Assembly: GCF_001039355.2 (NCBI RefSeq)
Contig: NW_019775614.1
Coordinates: 64,807 to 128,806, forward strand
Source: Lingula anatina
Taxonomy: Eukaryota; Brachiopoda; Lingulata; Lingulida; Lingulidae
Direction: 5' to 3'
Length of the DNA stretch: 64,000 nt
Numbering within the stretch: position 1 is the stretch's first letter; each line of letters starts with the position of its first letter. The notes under the pieces are model-generated. The model saw only the letters and a program-made list of their open reading frames with translations, searched no databases and had not been told where the DNA came from. Below, piece after piece: positions 34,351 through 46,954 of the stretch. Position numbers and translations under genes: made by a program.

Positions 34351-36224
34351 TGCATGACGTAGTCCGAAGATTCATTGGTCCGAAGGTTCAATAGTACGAA
34401 GGTTCATTGTTTCCAGGTTTTTAAGTCCGAAAGTATGAACAGGCTCTAAAGCGTGCATCTATCCATACTAGACTAAATTAAAACAGGCAAGCGTGTTCAA
34501 TAAACTTATGTTTGAATATTCTCAGAATTATGCAAAATTGCATGGGTATCATGTACATGCAGCTAAGCTTGATTTTCTTAAGGTTTAATGCTTGACACTC
34601 AGTTGATTTCTGACCAATGTTTGATGTTATAAAAAGACGATAAAAGTTATCCTTTCCCCAAGGGTGCACAGACACAACGGCTAGACCCCATTCCCAGAGA
34701 TTAGATCGATCCCACTAGATCGACCTAACTTCCTGGGGGTTCACGCTAAATAGCTGTCAGCCGAGCGGGCACGAAAGTTAATTACCCCCTTACAGCTTGT
34801 AGTAGGCGAGACGGACATTTAAGCCGGATTATCTGACAGTAATCTAGTGAGACTCCCCACGGGGATAGATCGATCTAAAATCTGTGGGAATGTGCCCTTA
34901 GGATCTCATTAGTGGAAAAATCACTAGTGGAAAATGTGAGCTTGAAACAGTGTGCACGGTGGGAGCGTTTATCGTCAATGTAACATACGTGTATTTTTCA
35001 ATAATAATAATAATAAGTTATTATAAAAATACATTAAATATGAAAAACTCTAAAAAATGTTCCACCAACTACAGTTAGAAGATTAACCATGTTTAGCCAG
35101 AGGCATTATCTGTGAATATCTAGTGAAAAATCAACCTGTGGCCCTGGTGGAGGGTAATTTAGAGGTGAGATAGGGCCTGTTCAGAACCAGTTGACCCACA
35201 TGAAAGCATGTCGAGATTTAACTGCTCCGCAGATACAGCGCACGTGGGAGGAGGCGATCAAGTTAGTACGCGGATCAACTAATTCTGAACATGCCCATAG
35301 CAATCGGTATCGGAAGTGGCCTGTCATATGAACGTGATTTTATCACGAAACTTGACGTGGGTGTCAGCAATCCTATGTCATCACAATGTGGTTTAAATGT
35401 TTTGTAATGGGACTTGCAGGCGTCTTAGAACGTGTTTTTTATCCAAGCGTGGCATGATATTGCCTTATTATACAACATCGTCCCAACCCCAGTTTCACGT
35501 GCTTTTATTTATAAATGATCACATCACAGAGTTAATTGCTATGAATGGTGATTTTCATTCCAGGTACAATAACTAACATGATGAGTGGTACAGAAAGTAC
35601 AAACTAGCGGTGAATATATCCATATTTAATACCATTTATTCACATTTATTACATCACTGTCATTACCACAGAGGTAAAAAAATGCCCTTTAAATTGAAAA
35701 GATACCACCAAATGTCACCAAATTTACACACGTTTAGCATTAGGGTGTGCTCGTTAAAGGTCACGAGTCACTAATCATGTTAGTTATGGTTTCTGGAATG
35801 AAATCACTATTTATAACATCTTTCACCTGTGATGTAACCATTTATAAATAAAAACACATGATACTGGAGGTGGGACAACCTTTTTGACCAATGTTGTATA
35901 AAATCTTAACTTCGCTGGCATAGTTGAAATACTCAATTATATGATTAAATTATGTTTAGACAGTATTTGTAGGTGCTGAGTTAAAGTAAATTAATCTTTA
36001 TGATCCCTTTATTCATGTTAATAAAACCCTCAGATAAATGAACATGTTAAAAAGTTAAATTTCCGTCTATAGGACTTTAATTTGGTACTAATGGACCTTC
36101 GGACCAGGTAGGCCTACACTTCCAATTTTCGGACTATCGAATCTAGGACTAACAAAGCCTTTATTCAAAGTCTGATAAAAATTTTTAAAAATTCGGACAA
36201 GTGAACCTTCAACATCGAGACGCA
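34351..36224. mobile_element. About 1.9-kb non-autonomous element with gtccgaaggttca ends
   Basis: The left end has repeated words (agtccgaagattcattggtc, gaaggttcattg). The right end has their reverse complement (ggaccttcggacc, gtgaaccttcaacatcgaga). The same words form the small foldback at 8797-8970. There is no transposase frame inside. An M1 foldback (34685-34903) and another foldback (35166-35297, ends gggcctgttcagaaccagtt and aattctgaacatgccc) are nested within it. The boundaries are approximate. Confidence 0.5.
34685..34903. repeat. Foldback MITE, family M1
   Basis: Ends accccattcccagagattag and aatctgtgggaatgtgccct, core gttaattacccccttacagc. Nested inside the 1.9-kb element. Confidence 0.85.
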
Positions 36225-36443
36225 TACAATTTTTCACTGGATATTCAATGTTATGTCGATATGTGACTCGGATGTGTTCGGTCCATTATACAATCAAGGT
36301 AACAGCCGAGCAAGCTCCTAACCACGTGACTCATTTGCCAGATACAAATATATATATATAAGCCAGTGATAAGCTAAGACAGATTACGTAACGACCGTAA
36401 CGAGCGTTTAGTACCAAGACACTACGCGATGTTGTTGGCTGCA

Positions 36444-36559
36444 CAGGCCCGTAGCCAGCAATTTCAAAAGGGGGGTTCTTTTTCTGAAAAAGTGGACCTT
36501 TTCCCAGAAAAAGGGGCGGTTCTTTCGCACCCTCCGAACCCCCCCTGGCTACGGTCCTG
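36444..36559. repeat. Foldback MITE, family M2, short copy
   Basis: Ends caggcccgtagccagc and ctggctacggtcctg. It is internally shortened compared with the copies at 21.2-22.0 kb. Confidence 0.85.
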
Positions 36560-37294
36560 CTGCACGAGGCAAAAGCGTTTGCTTGTGGACAAATCATCTG
36601 GCTAGAAGCCATAGCCATGATAGAGGTCTAGCGAGAATTTTTGCATAGAATTTTTGCCATTACTCAGCTGATCTCTAGTATAGAGTAAAATTGCTCTGTA
36701 GTAACAATATTGCATGTTTAAGTCACTGTATAGAAATAATATGTAAAAAATATGTATGTCTTTGTTACTATATAGTGCAAAGATGCTCTAGGTAAATTTG
36801 AAAGTTTCGCCTCAGATGGTAATGATATGAACTGCGCAGCAAATAAAAAAAAATAAGATTCAAAGCCTGGTCCCTCTGAGTTTCCTGAGAACACATTCAC
36901 TGGAAACTTACCTCTTTACTATCCGCATGAAGCTTCCAGTATACGCCAGTATGAGTTTCCAATGCCCATCGGCGCACTGAGGCGTAAATACCTTTTACTT
37001 TGATATTAATGGTAACGTTTTTTATAAATTTAATGAATTTATGGGCCAGGAATCTGTTGGGCTTTCGGAAAGAGAAAGAAAAGAGAATAAATAATGTACG
37101 TTGTGCTCTTGGAGAAATTCGCCCCTATACGTTAAATGACTGTTAAATAAAAAATTGTAGTACCAACGTTCTATTCAGTGGTATGATTTTAAGCAAAAGT
37201 TAATATCCCTTTACTTGTATTCACCCAATAAACTGTTTTAACAACAACCCTAACACTGGCATGTTGCCTCATTCCTCCCTTTCATTTCTTCACC

Positions 37295-39529
37295 TCAGAG
37301 ATCCGTGCTTTCATCTACAGCACCGCTCTTCGAGTTACCGTCGCCTAACTCGGCCTCTTTTGTAGTACTTCCGAAATCGACGTCCTTGCGTTCTTGCTCT
37401 TTAAAAACTTCCTCTATCTTAACGCTATCTTCGCCTGACTTGATCACCTCTGCTTCTCTTGCCTTTTCGTCAGTAAGACTACTCACTGCGTTTTCCTCCC
37501 CCAGATCTGTCTCCTGGAGTGCTTTACTCTCCGTCGTTTCAACGCCCTGAAGCAGCAGCGCGCCAGCTTTCGTAACCAAGAAAAAGAAGACGGCACCAAA
37601 TATGATGATTCCAACAGCTATGAGGATAAGTTCTAGAGTGAGAGGACGCACGATGGCGAAGGCGGCCACCAAGGCCACCGTGTCAAGGACGTAGATGAGC
37701 GCCGCGAGGACCAAGCGGTGGAAATGGCTTCCTATCACGGAGCCCAGGGGAGCACCGAAGATGACCACGGGGACGCAGACGGCAACGTACTGCCAGCAGT
37801 CAATGGCAACACCGCGTATGATGACGCTCCTCCAAAACAGGCCCGCCACTGTATTTCCCGCCATCAGCACGATGGAAGTGGGCGTGGCAGTCTTCTCGCT
37901 GACGCGGAACAGGAGGGTGAGGATACTGAAGCTGCAGATATCCAGCCCGCTTCCTGCAAAGGATGTGAAAATGCCGCCCGCGAAGCCAGTGAGAACCAAT
38001 ACCAATGCTTTCCACAAGTTGAATATCGGGATTTTAGGAAAGGTGCGTCGTTTGTGGTTGATGTTCAGTGAAAAAAGAGCGAAGGCAAACGTGAACCAGA
38101 TGCAAACGAAACTGATTTTCTTCTGGGCCGGCGTCAAATACGGATCGACGAACTCCAGCCCAATGATAATGCCCGCAACACCGCCGACAGAGGAGAGAAG
38201 TATGGCGTGCCATTCCAGGTGAATCTTCATGTAGATGATGGTGAAGGCGGCCGCCGTCATCCCGACGGACTGGATGGCCAATGAGAAGTCCCTGGCAACG
38301 GCTGGGGAGATACTGAACGCAAGAGTCATTACGGGAAACGCAACCGCACCCCCACCTTCGCTTGTCATTCCTGGAGATATAATAGAACATTTGGTTTTTT
38401 GTAATAATTTTTTATTAGATTATGACGGAGGTATAACCATATATGAAGGTCCACGTGGTCTGATGGCAAGCACAGGTTCCAGAATAATTGCGATAACTGC
38501 TGTTTTGGTGGTAAAATGGGGTCAATTGTCTTTTTATGAGTTACATGTATTTACAGTTTTTATTGTGAAATATGAATCCCATACGAACAGTAATTATCCC
38601 TTTAAGCTAATAAAATCTAGTCAGGGTCTCAAAGTAAGAACACAAATGTTACCTGCAACCAGGGACCCAAACACCATAGTTATGGACATGTAATATTTCT
38701 CCGGAAACAGGTTCCAGTAGTCATATCGGATCATAATAGAAAGCCAGGCAAAGATGATGACTGTGGCCGGAATGGCCACCCCGACGACGCGTCTGTGCCG
38801 GACAAACATCTTCTTGTACCACTTGGCATCGTGTGGGAGAGACCTCAGAGCTTCCTCCTGGGCTGGTAGGAGATGCTGCCCTGAAAGCCATATCAAGGAA
38901 ATTGATTGGTTTTTAAAACGTACATTCATTGCTATATGAGTTGGGATATTGAAATGTGACGGTCTGCAAATTCTAGAACATTGTTCGCTAAGTTTAAGAA
39001 AAGAGGACGTATTTTGCATCAAAATGCCAAATGCTGCCTCTCAGCATATTTAGACCCCATTTCCAGAGATTAGATCGATCTACTTTAGATCGACCTAACT
39101 CCCTGGGGGTTCACGCTAAATAGCTGTCAGCCGAGCGGACACGAAAGTTAATTACCCCCTTACAGCTTGTAGTAGGCGGGACGGACATTTAAGCCGGATT
39201 ATCTGACAGTAATCTAGTGAGACTCCCCGCAGGGATAGATCGATCTAAAAGCTCTGGGAATACAGCCTTAGATGGGCATTTCGAAAACTGTGCGTTCCGT
39301 ATTTGTTACTGATTAACTACATCTCCTTAATCGCATAAAGCAGTGTGGCCACAAGGGTATTTGAAAAAAAAAAAGGTTATCAAATACGCATTCTTCGTGA
39401 AAAAGACTATATACCTTCTAGAAAATATTTTTTAACGAAAACTTTGAGATTGAATGGTCTTTTCCGGACGCAGCAACCACAAGATGGCGACGCCGCTCTG
39501 CTGTCTGCGGCAGGTACCGGAGGTGCGCC
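37295..39529 (-). CDS. TauE/SafE-family membrane transporter, 5' end unresolved
   Basis: Multi-pass membrane protein of the TauE/SafE (DUF81) family, whose bacterial and plant members are linked to export of sulfite, sulfoacetate or other anions; the animal substrate is unknown. Exons: 39529-39415, 38880-38653, 38370-37295 (stop); phases match at both joins. Exon 39529-39415 gives a Cys-containing stretch (PSCGCCVRKRPFNLKVFVKK). The second ends in TM1 and VFGSLVAG. The large exon starts GMTSEGGGAVAFPVMTLAF, the glycine-rich motif of the family, and continues with FAGGIFTSFAGSGLDICSFS and ATPTSIVLMAGNTVAGLFWR, the second half-repeat. A charged tail of about 75 residues (Glu/Asp/Lys/Ser) follows the last helix and should be cytosolic. 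The N-terminus is missing; a possible upstream exon ends the acceptor-preceded frame at about 40140 but is too short to trust. A 175-codon antisense frame is a shadow. Confidence 0.82.
38395..38606. repeat. Partial MITE, family M4
   Basis: Contains cacgtggtctgatggcaagc and tttttattgtgaaatatgaa and ends aattatccctttaa, matching the right half of the full M4 copies at 57894-58240 and 49588-49935. Lies in the intron just upstream of the large TauE/SafE exon. Confidence 0.7.
39053..39271. repeat. Foldback MITE, family M1
   Basis: Ends accccatttccagagattag and agctctgggaatacagcctt. The core is nearly identical to the copy at 34685. In the intron between the first two recognised TauE/SafE exons. 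Confidence 0.85.
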
Positions 39530-40827
39530 CTGAAGAAGAAATGTTAAAGACGACATTATTTCACTTATAGAATTCGTAAAAGCATGGAGTTGAATATTAA
39601 GCGGACGTTAACTTGCGCGGCGTCGGTATTGACGTTGGCATGATTTTTGCCATAGGAGATATGCAATTTATGTTTTATTTATTTATTGTATGCTCATGTT
39701 TCAGGATACTTATTCCTGAATTAATATAAGATAAAGGTTTAATCATTCATCATCTCTGGACATTTTCTATGACATGACGGCGTACATTTTCAATGTCCTT
39801 GACAGCTGTGGCGTGCCCGTTGATTTGTTCACCCAGTCCCATGCTGGTCTCAGGAGTCGATGCTTTCAGGTTTAGAGGACTCCCACGGCACCGTTTTCAA
39901 TACGTCAGTCGATGTAACGACACAATTTTCTCAGTAAAGCTGTATCTGATGTCACATAGTGCTAAGCGCAACTGTCTTTGGCGTCTCCCAATTGCGACAC
40001 TGTTAGCATCAGATTTTTATCAATTTCAGTTGCTCTAGGCTTTAATTACTGGTGTCTCACAACTTAACGCAAAAGCATATCTGGTCTTATTGTGCCGTCG
40101 TCACCACTGGGATCACACAGAGTCGTGTATCAGGAAAGTCTGAAAAAGAGAACGTTATTCAAACGTTATTTTGTTGATATCTTTGTTGAGCCACATGAGA
40201 ATATAAACACAGTGTGAAAATCAGGTCTCAGAATTTTTCATTTACGTGGCATTAGATATTAAACAATAAATGATAAAAAAACAGAAAATCTATAGACAGG
40301 AGGACGGACCATACCCGACTCTGGCGAGGTAAACATCTCGCCATAGCGTCATTAACGTAACACATTTTGTCTTTAATTGTGCAGAAAAATCTGACCGATT
40401 TCACCCCCATAAAATGCTTTACCTGTTTTATGACTTCAGTCAGTGATAAGGGAATAATATAGTTAAATAATGTCGTTTTTGGGGAAATTCTGATACTTTT
40501 TAACGGTCATAATGTATTCTATTTCGAACGGAATCTTAGACTGGTATCGATGAGATGTTAGATAGGAGGCAATAGTCGGTTACAGCACGTTAATACCCCA
40601 CTAGTAGAGACGCATCAATTGAATAATACTTTAGAAACACACCGTAAGTCTATCGCAAACTTTTGTGTCACAGAAGTGCGCGCGTGGCGATGAATAACAA
40701 ATAGGCCTACTGTTTGGTTGGATAAAAAAGAAAGATAAAAACGTTGGACGATAAATATTTTTGGCTTTTTAAAGGGCGAATGTACGACCGAAGAACTCCA
40801 TGATCACACAGGTGTCGATTGCAGTAA

Positions 40828-40901
40828 GCAGTGGCGGATTTAGAGGGGGGGTCAGGGGAGTCCTGTCCCCCCCCACCCTCCCCCCCNGGATCCGCCCCTG
40901 A
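40828..40901. repeat. Short GC-rich foldback with CAGGGGCGGAT-like end and an N
   Basis: Reads cagtggcggatttagagg at the left, a G-run and C-run either side of gtcaggggagtcctgtcc, and ggatccgcccctgag at the right. A single N at 40887 falls in the poly-C run, where the assembly is unreliable. A similar fragment is at 24152-24190. Confidence 0.6.
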
Positions 40902-40916
40902 GTAAAGGACGATTTC

Positions 40917-40994
40917 ATTGGTGATTTGTTCATGATTTAGAGATATATCAGCTGTATCATATGTTACTATCTCTAAATCATGAACAAATCACCA

Positions 40995-41041
<47 letters not shown>

Positions 41042-41042
41042 C
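40917..41042. repeat. Perfect hairpin followed by (GT)n tract
   Basis: The 28-base arm containing ggtgatttgttcatgattta at 40918 recurs as its exact complement ending at 40998, with about 25 bases of loop. A GT microsatellite follows directly. Confidence 0.85.
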
Positions 41043-41489
41043 ACCAGATCTCTGACTATGTGAAGTCCATATTAGTCTTTGCGGCATGCGCTGTATCAGT
41101 AATTATGGCGAATTTATCCTTGGAAATTTAAACACCATAGGCCTAAGAGAACTGGCTGAAATACTGAATTTTATAAAGTATGCTGAAACAAGGGGAGTTG
41201 CGCCTGTGACAATCTTTAATAACATGTCCACTGCATCCTTGCTACCCCACTCTCTGTAGTCAGAGTACTTGAAAATCATTTCAGGTTAAACGGGTTTAGC
41301 AACAGGAAATACAGGGGTGCCAAGCGCCTCATCGGAAAACTTCGAAAAAAAAAACATCCAAAAAGTATGTCTTTTAAAAAGAGTCCAAAAGCGACGGACA
41401 ATATGTTTTTCCGCGTTAATTTTCTTCCATTCCCTTTCGTTTGTCATATTTTTCGACAATAATAGTGCATGCAAATTTGTTTCTAACAA

Positions 41490-41860
41490 GCGTTCTCCTT
41501 TTTTGCTCAGCTCATTAAATTTCCTTCCCTTCCTTCTTTCACGCCATTCTTTTATAATAACTGTTCGTTTTGGCCAAAAAATGAATTTTCCCGGAGTAAA
41601 CAACAATTTCCCCATACTTTTCTACAGTCCCTGGTTTTTTTCTAAAAAGTTTTTTTTATGTTATAATCTCTTAAGAGATTATTACAGAGTATAGCCATCT
41701 ATGGAGGTCACGTGGTCTGATGACAAGCTCAGATATCAGAATAATAGCTATAACTGCCGTTTTTGTGGTGAAACAGAATATATTATATTTCTATGAGTTG
41801 TTAACAATGTTTTTATTGTGAAATATAGATCTCATACGAAGAGCTATTATCCCTTTAATT
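41490..41860. repeat. MITE, family M4
   Basis: Contains gttttggccaaaaaatgaat, ataatctcttaagagattat, cacgtggtctgatgacaagc and the end gctattatccctttaa. The boundaries on the left are uncertain; clear homology starts near 41555. Confidence 0.75.
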
Positions 41861-42233
41861 TTATTCAACACATTTTCTTTTCGGGATTGGCGCTGAGTAA
41901 TATTTTTTTTTATTTTTAGTATTATATTGAGTATACTTGGTCATCATTTTGTTATTATTTACATCCCCCTGTAAACACATTCCGGGATGGTTACACATGC
42001 AGGTGCTCTACAGCCTCTAGACACTTATCGTCCAGTTTGCAGATAATTTACAGTAAGATCCCAACTTTCACCGAAAGGCAACCAATAAAGATGAAAAATG
42101 TGCACCTAATCAAACGGTACAGAAAAAAATACTTTCCGGTCTATCGCATTTGTCCATTTATCTGTATAAATAGATATGATTAGAGAGAGCGTGGGTCAAT
42201 TTTCCATAGTACCGCCCGTCTCGCTGAACACTC

Positions 42234-42420
42234 AGAGCGCATTCAGCACAGCCGACTAACAGATCCGCGGATCAAATATGGCCGACCCACTTGAATGCTT
42301 TTTGCCTAATCCCTGCAGGGAATCCATTCAGTGTCTACTCGGGAATTAACCGACAAGCTTTTTAGTGGGTCGCCATATTTGATCCGCGGATCTGTTAGTC
42401 GGCTGTTCTGAATGCGCTCT
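42234..42420. repeat. Foldback MITE with agagcgcattcag ends
   Basis: Arms agccgactaacagatccgcg and cgcggatctgttagtcggct pair almost exactly over about 45 bases, with a non-palindromic middle. Related but older copies are at 51728-51990 and 35166-35297. Confidence 0.85.
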
Positions 42421-42564
42421 CAGTTCATAAATAGTAAAACTGGGGGTACATACCCTCTGATATCAGGGTGCTTCTAAAATAATATACAAAATTGAAATGT
42501 GACCTCCTGTGGGAAAACATCCAGTTTGACTGGTGTTATGTAACTACCCACTCCTACCAGCCCC

Positions 42565-42828
42565 TTAGGCTTCGTTCACATGCAATGTCTATTTTCTAAA
42601 TTCTATTTTCTATTCGCGGTATGTCTTATGATCACGGTCTGTGCCCTGAATATCCCGCGGCGTAATTACTGGCAGCGCGAGCCAGTTACTATAAGTTACT
42701 ATAAGTAACTGGCTCGCGCTGCCAGTAATTACGCGGCGGGATATTCAGGGCACAGACCGTGATCATAAGATAGCGCTAATAGAAAATAGATTTTTAGAAA
42801 ATAGACATTGCATGTGAACGAAGCCTTA
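42565..42828. repeat. Near-perfect long palindrome, ends ttaggcttcgttcaca
   Basis: Two arms of about 120 bases (for example cacggtctgtgccctgaata and its complement) are nearly identical and separated by only about 10 bases (ataagttact). It would form a very stable hairpin. The high arm identity suggests recent insertion or ongoing arm homogenisation. Confidence 0.92.
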
Positions 42829-43396
42829 AACGGTGACTCAGCAGCAGAGGGGGCTAATTTTGGGTGTCGGATGGAATCAACCAACTGGGCATCTGGAGTA
42901 CAGTAAGTCAGAGGTCATGCTTGACTTGCACTACGTAACATAGACAGACATTTGCGCTACTGAACCACTGACAAATTCAAAGACGTTCCTGTTGATTGCT
43001 CGAAATCGCACAGGGTGCGACACAATAATTTTGTGACAGACTACTAGCGCACCCTGTTGTCAGAGAGTAGGCGTACAGAACTGATACTGTCCGTGATGGT
43101 AATTATAAATGATAATCACAAGAGCCAAACATGCTGCAGCATGGATTGTGTGCTCCTCAAGGCGAAGAGCCCTACCTACATGTAACCGTAGATGGTTTGC
43201 CCACTGACCCCATTTGTCGAGGCTATAAAAACCAACCCTTCACCTTTGCTTTACCATTAAACCTGACCACAGAATCTTACCGTGTTCAAAATGTCCATTA
43301 TGCATTACATACATATGCACCTAAGCGTTGTTTATTGACCATTAACTTTGCATCATTGGTGCCGACCAAATTTTTTCTGGCAGATACATGTGTATA

Positions 43397-43625
43397 AGAG
43401 AGCATTCACATCGAGAAGAGCCGAAGTCTAGCAAGGCCGAGACCTAAAAATGGCGGACCTACATGAAAGGAAAACCGCGTAATCCTTTAATGGTCTCTCA
43501 ATGAATGTCAATGAATGTCATTGAGAGACCATTAAAGGATTAAGCGGTCTTCCTTTCATGTAGGTCCGCCATATTTAGGTCTCGGCCTTGCTAGACCTCG
43601 GCTCTTCTCGATGTGAATGCTCTTT
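43397..43625. repeat. Near-perfect long palindrome, ends aagagcattcacatcgaga
   Basis: Arms of about 105 bases (for example ctagcaaggccgagacctaa and its complement; ccattaaaggattaagcggt) flank a short aatgaatgtc-type centre. No frame of note. Not obviously related to the palindrome 570 bp upstream. Confidence 0.92.
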
Positions 43626-45441
43626 AAGATGTATGAAGGGGTGCACAAAAGCAAAAGCTTTTTATATTTGTTTACCACTTTTTCTCTATTTCTTTCACTC
43701 ATTCCCTTTCTCTTCCTTCATTTATTCATTCATTAATGCAATCCATCTTTTCTACTTTTCATTTCTTGGACATGATGAAAATGTTTTCAGCTCCCCAACC
43801 TCCAAAGTGTAATTGATATGAACGTAGGACTACATGTACGTTGCCGACTGACCTGTTGTTTGTGATCAAGCCGTTGGCCAAAGGCCAGGAGAACTTGGCC
43901 TACTAACAAGAATTAAAAATAATTTATAAAAAATAAGCTAAATATGAAGGCTCAACCCATTGTTATTTAAACTTTTTCATGATATCTATGTTATTTTACA
44001 GTGTGTGTGAGCGTGTGTGTGTTTCATTGATTATCTAACTAATGACCTCTCTTCTTCATCTAGGGCATACTAAGTACATAATTGAATAAAACATGCCTCC
44101 AGCTATTCGATCTACATACGGCACTGTGATGTACTAATCAAAGATATTAAGGACATTACACAGAATGAAATTTAATGAATCGTGGTCGTTTGACGATCAT
44201 TTGGATGGCGAGCATTTTGTAATGAACTAAAGTTAGGGCTAAGTTTGCATAGGACATATGTTCATGCCATGTGTTTTAAGGCTATTCATTGTTGGTGAAT
44301 GACACTTTATGTCTGCCGTATAAATCAAAATCAGTTTTAAAAAAAAGGACAAAGCGACTATAGTTTTACTTAGTACCCTGCGCGTAGTTCAGTAACCGCC
44401 TTCATGTTCGAAAGTAGGCCAAAAAATCAAATCGTCTTTATTATAGAAGAGCTACAACTAGAACTAACAATCAAACCCACACAAGAAGTAAGCGCACTTT
44501 TTATGTTAAATCCTCAAACTGGCGATATTAATTTTTAGTTTTCTCTCTTTTCATATCGTTAATTTTTTTTGGTTGGTTACTCTATTATCTCGTGAGTGTT
44601 CACAAATTAATAGCAATAAACACCGTTTGACTTTTACTGCATGTACACTGTACACAAACTGACCTTACGTATAGAACGCGAATGTTTTGAAGCCGCGCCA
44701 TGGCTCTCCAAGGGTGCGCTTCATACGCAAAAATGACAAATCTTTGAAAGACTTATCACCGACAGTGGGGATTTAATTTAAATACTGCCAAAAACATCCA
44801 GGGGCTATCGAATGATATACTCCTATTATTTATCATCTTGTCCCGTAGCATGCAAGAACGTTTCGGAATGTCTCTCCGAAGGGAAACTACATGTACAATG
44901 TACCTTCATTACCCGCCCCGAGGTGGCTCAACTTTTGGACGTGAAAAAGCTACAACTTGGCACATCTGCACATGTCACTTAAACAGTCAACAACGAGGGG
45001 CTTTTGGCAAAAAAGTAAAAAAACATCCATCTATCCACATGATCTCGACTACATGTACCGTACATCTGGTGATTTCGTTGATAGTCTGATACTTTGTTAT
45101 ATGATAGACAGAGAAATATGCATACAGCAAAGTTTTGTTTTGACTTCAGGAAAGCTTTTGACAAAAAAAGTTATTGTGTTGAAGCCTAAGATGGACAACA
45201 AGTTGTCTCTTCTAGTGAACAAAAATATCAAAGTAGTATATCATAATCGCAAGATTAGAATAAACTTACCCATCCATTGTTTACCATCCATGTCTTAGTT
45301 CATTTCAAAATTTTCTATAAAAGCGATATATCTTCAAAAGAAACAATGTCAGCTTAAGCGACAGAACAAAAGCTGCTTCTTTGGTTGTATGTCAGTACTG
45401 CCGGTGTAATGAAATTGAGGGCCCGTGTAACTTGGGTTCAA

Positions 45442-45606
45442 CAGGCCCGTTGCCAGCAATTTCAAAAGGGGGCTTTTTTCTGAAAAAGTGAACCTTTCAC
45501 CATGAAACCTTCGTGTACCAATATATAATATTACCCATATTGGACCTTTTTCCTGGCAAGAAGGTTTTTTTTTTTCGAACCCCCCCCCCCCACCGGCTAC
45601 GGGCCT
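45442..45606. repeat. Foldback MITE, family M2
   Basis: Ends caggcccgttgccagc and ccggctacgggccttg, with the tctgaaaaagtgaacctttc core and a poly-C run. Confidence 0.85.
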
Positions 45607-46108
45607 TGTTAGCCTGTCCTAAGTTGGTCAAAATCTAGGTCAAAGCTTACCTGTGCAAATGAATGGGAAGCGGACTCTCTATCATGGGAGTCTCTCTCAC
45701 CTTACAGCGGCTTACTCCATCCTAGGACTTAATATTGAACATTGGGTCCTAATTTTATCCTATGTTCGTTGTATTCCCCTCAAGATTAAAGGTAAAAGGA
45801 ATAGTAAAAAATCAGATCGCTTTAGAACGCCGCCATGGGACACTGTGCGGTCGGAAACTTTGAACACACATAGCTATGTTGCATTTGTCAAAATACATTT
45901 TTTCACATAATTTATTATCACCACTCCTGCTATTGTACTGCAGAAAATATTTTCAATTAATATTATTCTGCTGCACAACACCATAAGCTATTAACAAGGG
46001 TCTAGCAGGGAAGGCCAGGTGAGAACTGTCTTAATCGCTCTCAGAGGTAGAACGTCTGGGCCTCGTGACTCGAAAGCATCGCGTATTGCGAATAGCGATA
46101 TCACTTAG

Positions 46109-46337
46109 GGTGCTTTCCCAGAGCTTTAGATCGATCTAAAGATTAAGTTTTAGATCGACCTAACTCCCTGGGGGTTCACGCTAAATTGCAGTCAGCCGAG
46201 CGGGCACCATAGTTAATTACCCCCTTACAGCTTTTAGTAGGCGGGACAGACGCTTAAGCCGGCCAAGCTGACAGTAATCTAGTGAGACTCCCCACAGGGA
46301 TAGATCGATCTAAAAATCTATGGAAATGGGGTGTTAG
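46109..46337. repeat. Foldback MITE, family M1
   Basis: Left end agggtgctttcccagagctt, right end atctatggaaatggggtgtt, core gttaattacccccttacagc. Its last 38 bases reappear at 47670-47708, at the start of the second copy of the 1.37-kb repeat. Confidence 0.85.
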
Positions 46338-46954
46338 AGGCTACAATGTATTATATGGGGCGAGTATGGGCGAGTTATGGAATCGAGACGCTTGCGCTCG
46401 GTCTTAATGCCCGATGCTTTCGAATATTACGGGGCCCTGGTTGGTTATGTAATACCAGTTAATATAACCTGTAATTATAGACCTTACATTTCAGCACAAG
46501 GTCACTCACAGAGCAGAAAGGCGCACAGCCAATGAAAGGTCAGAACAATACCTGTGAATATCTAGAAAACAAAATTCTTTCTGTGGCCGTGGTAGATAAA
46601 AATTTGACCTGTCACGCTTTTATTCTTCCTATATGTGATTGCGGGCATGTAGACCAAAGACTGTTTAAACTAATTCATACCTCAAACAGCGATAAATGCT
46701 TTTCAAATTCGAGTCATTTGTTTTATTGATGTACTTTGGGGGGTAATGCGTGGTTTTATTACTTTGAGTTATTTAATTACCTTATTGGTTTCGTGTTATT
46801 ACTTCTAATTAAACCAATGAATGCTAATACGTTGATTAAATATTCCCATCTACTTCTGATCGCAATAAAACTGAAGTCAAGTTTATTCCAAGACGTAAAT
46901 GCGGCGTCTCCTGTCTTTTCTATATACATCCTTTTATACATCAACATGGTTTAA

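Larger units (their letters stand above)
32369..37294. other. Intergenic region, PMT 3' UTR then repeats
   Basis: The first kilobase is probably PMT 3' UTR; an AATAAA is at 33450-33455. Beyond it there is a partial M1b repeat (33720-33870), the 34351-36224 composite element with elements nested in it, an M2 foldback at 36444-36559, and AT-rich sequence up to the TauE/SafE gene. No coding exon was recognised. Confidence 0.6.

Noticed and set aside
37695-38222. 175-codon plus-strand open frame
   Set aside because: It is antisense to the strongly supported TauE/SafE exon and encodes nothing recognisable; it arises from that exon's codon bias.
43131-43397. 88-codon frame MLQHGLCAPQGEEPYLH...
   Set aside because: Isolated, no recognisable domain, and bounded by palindromic elements.
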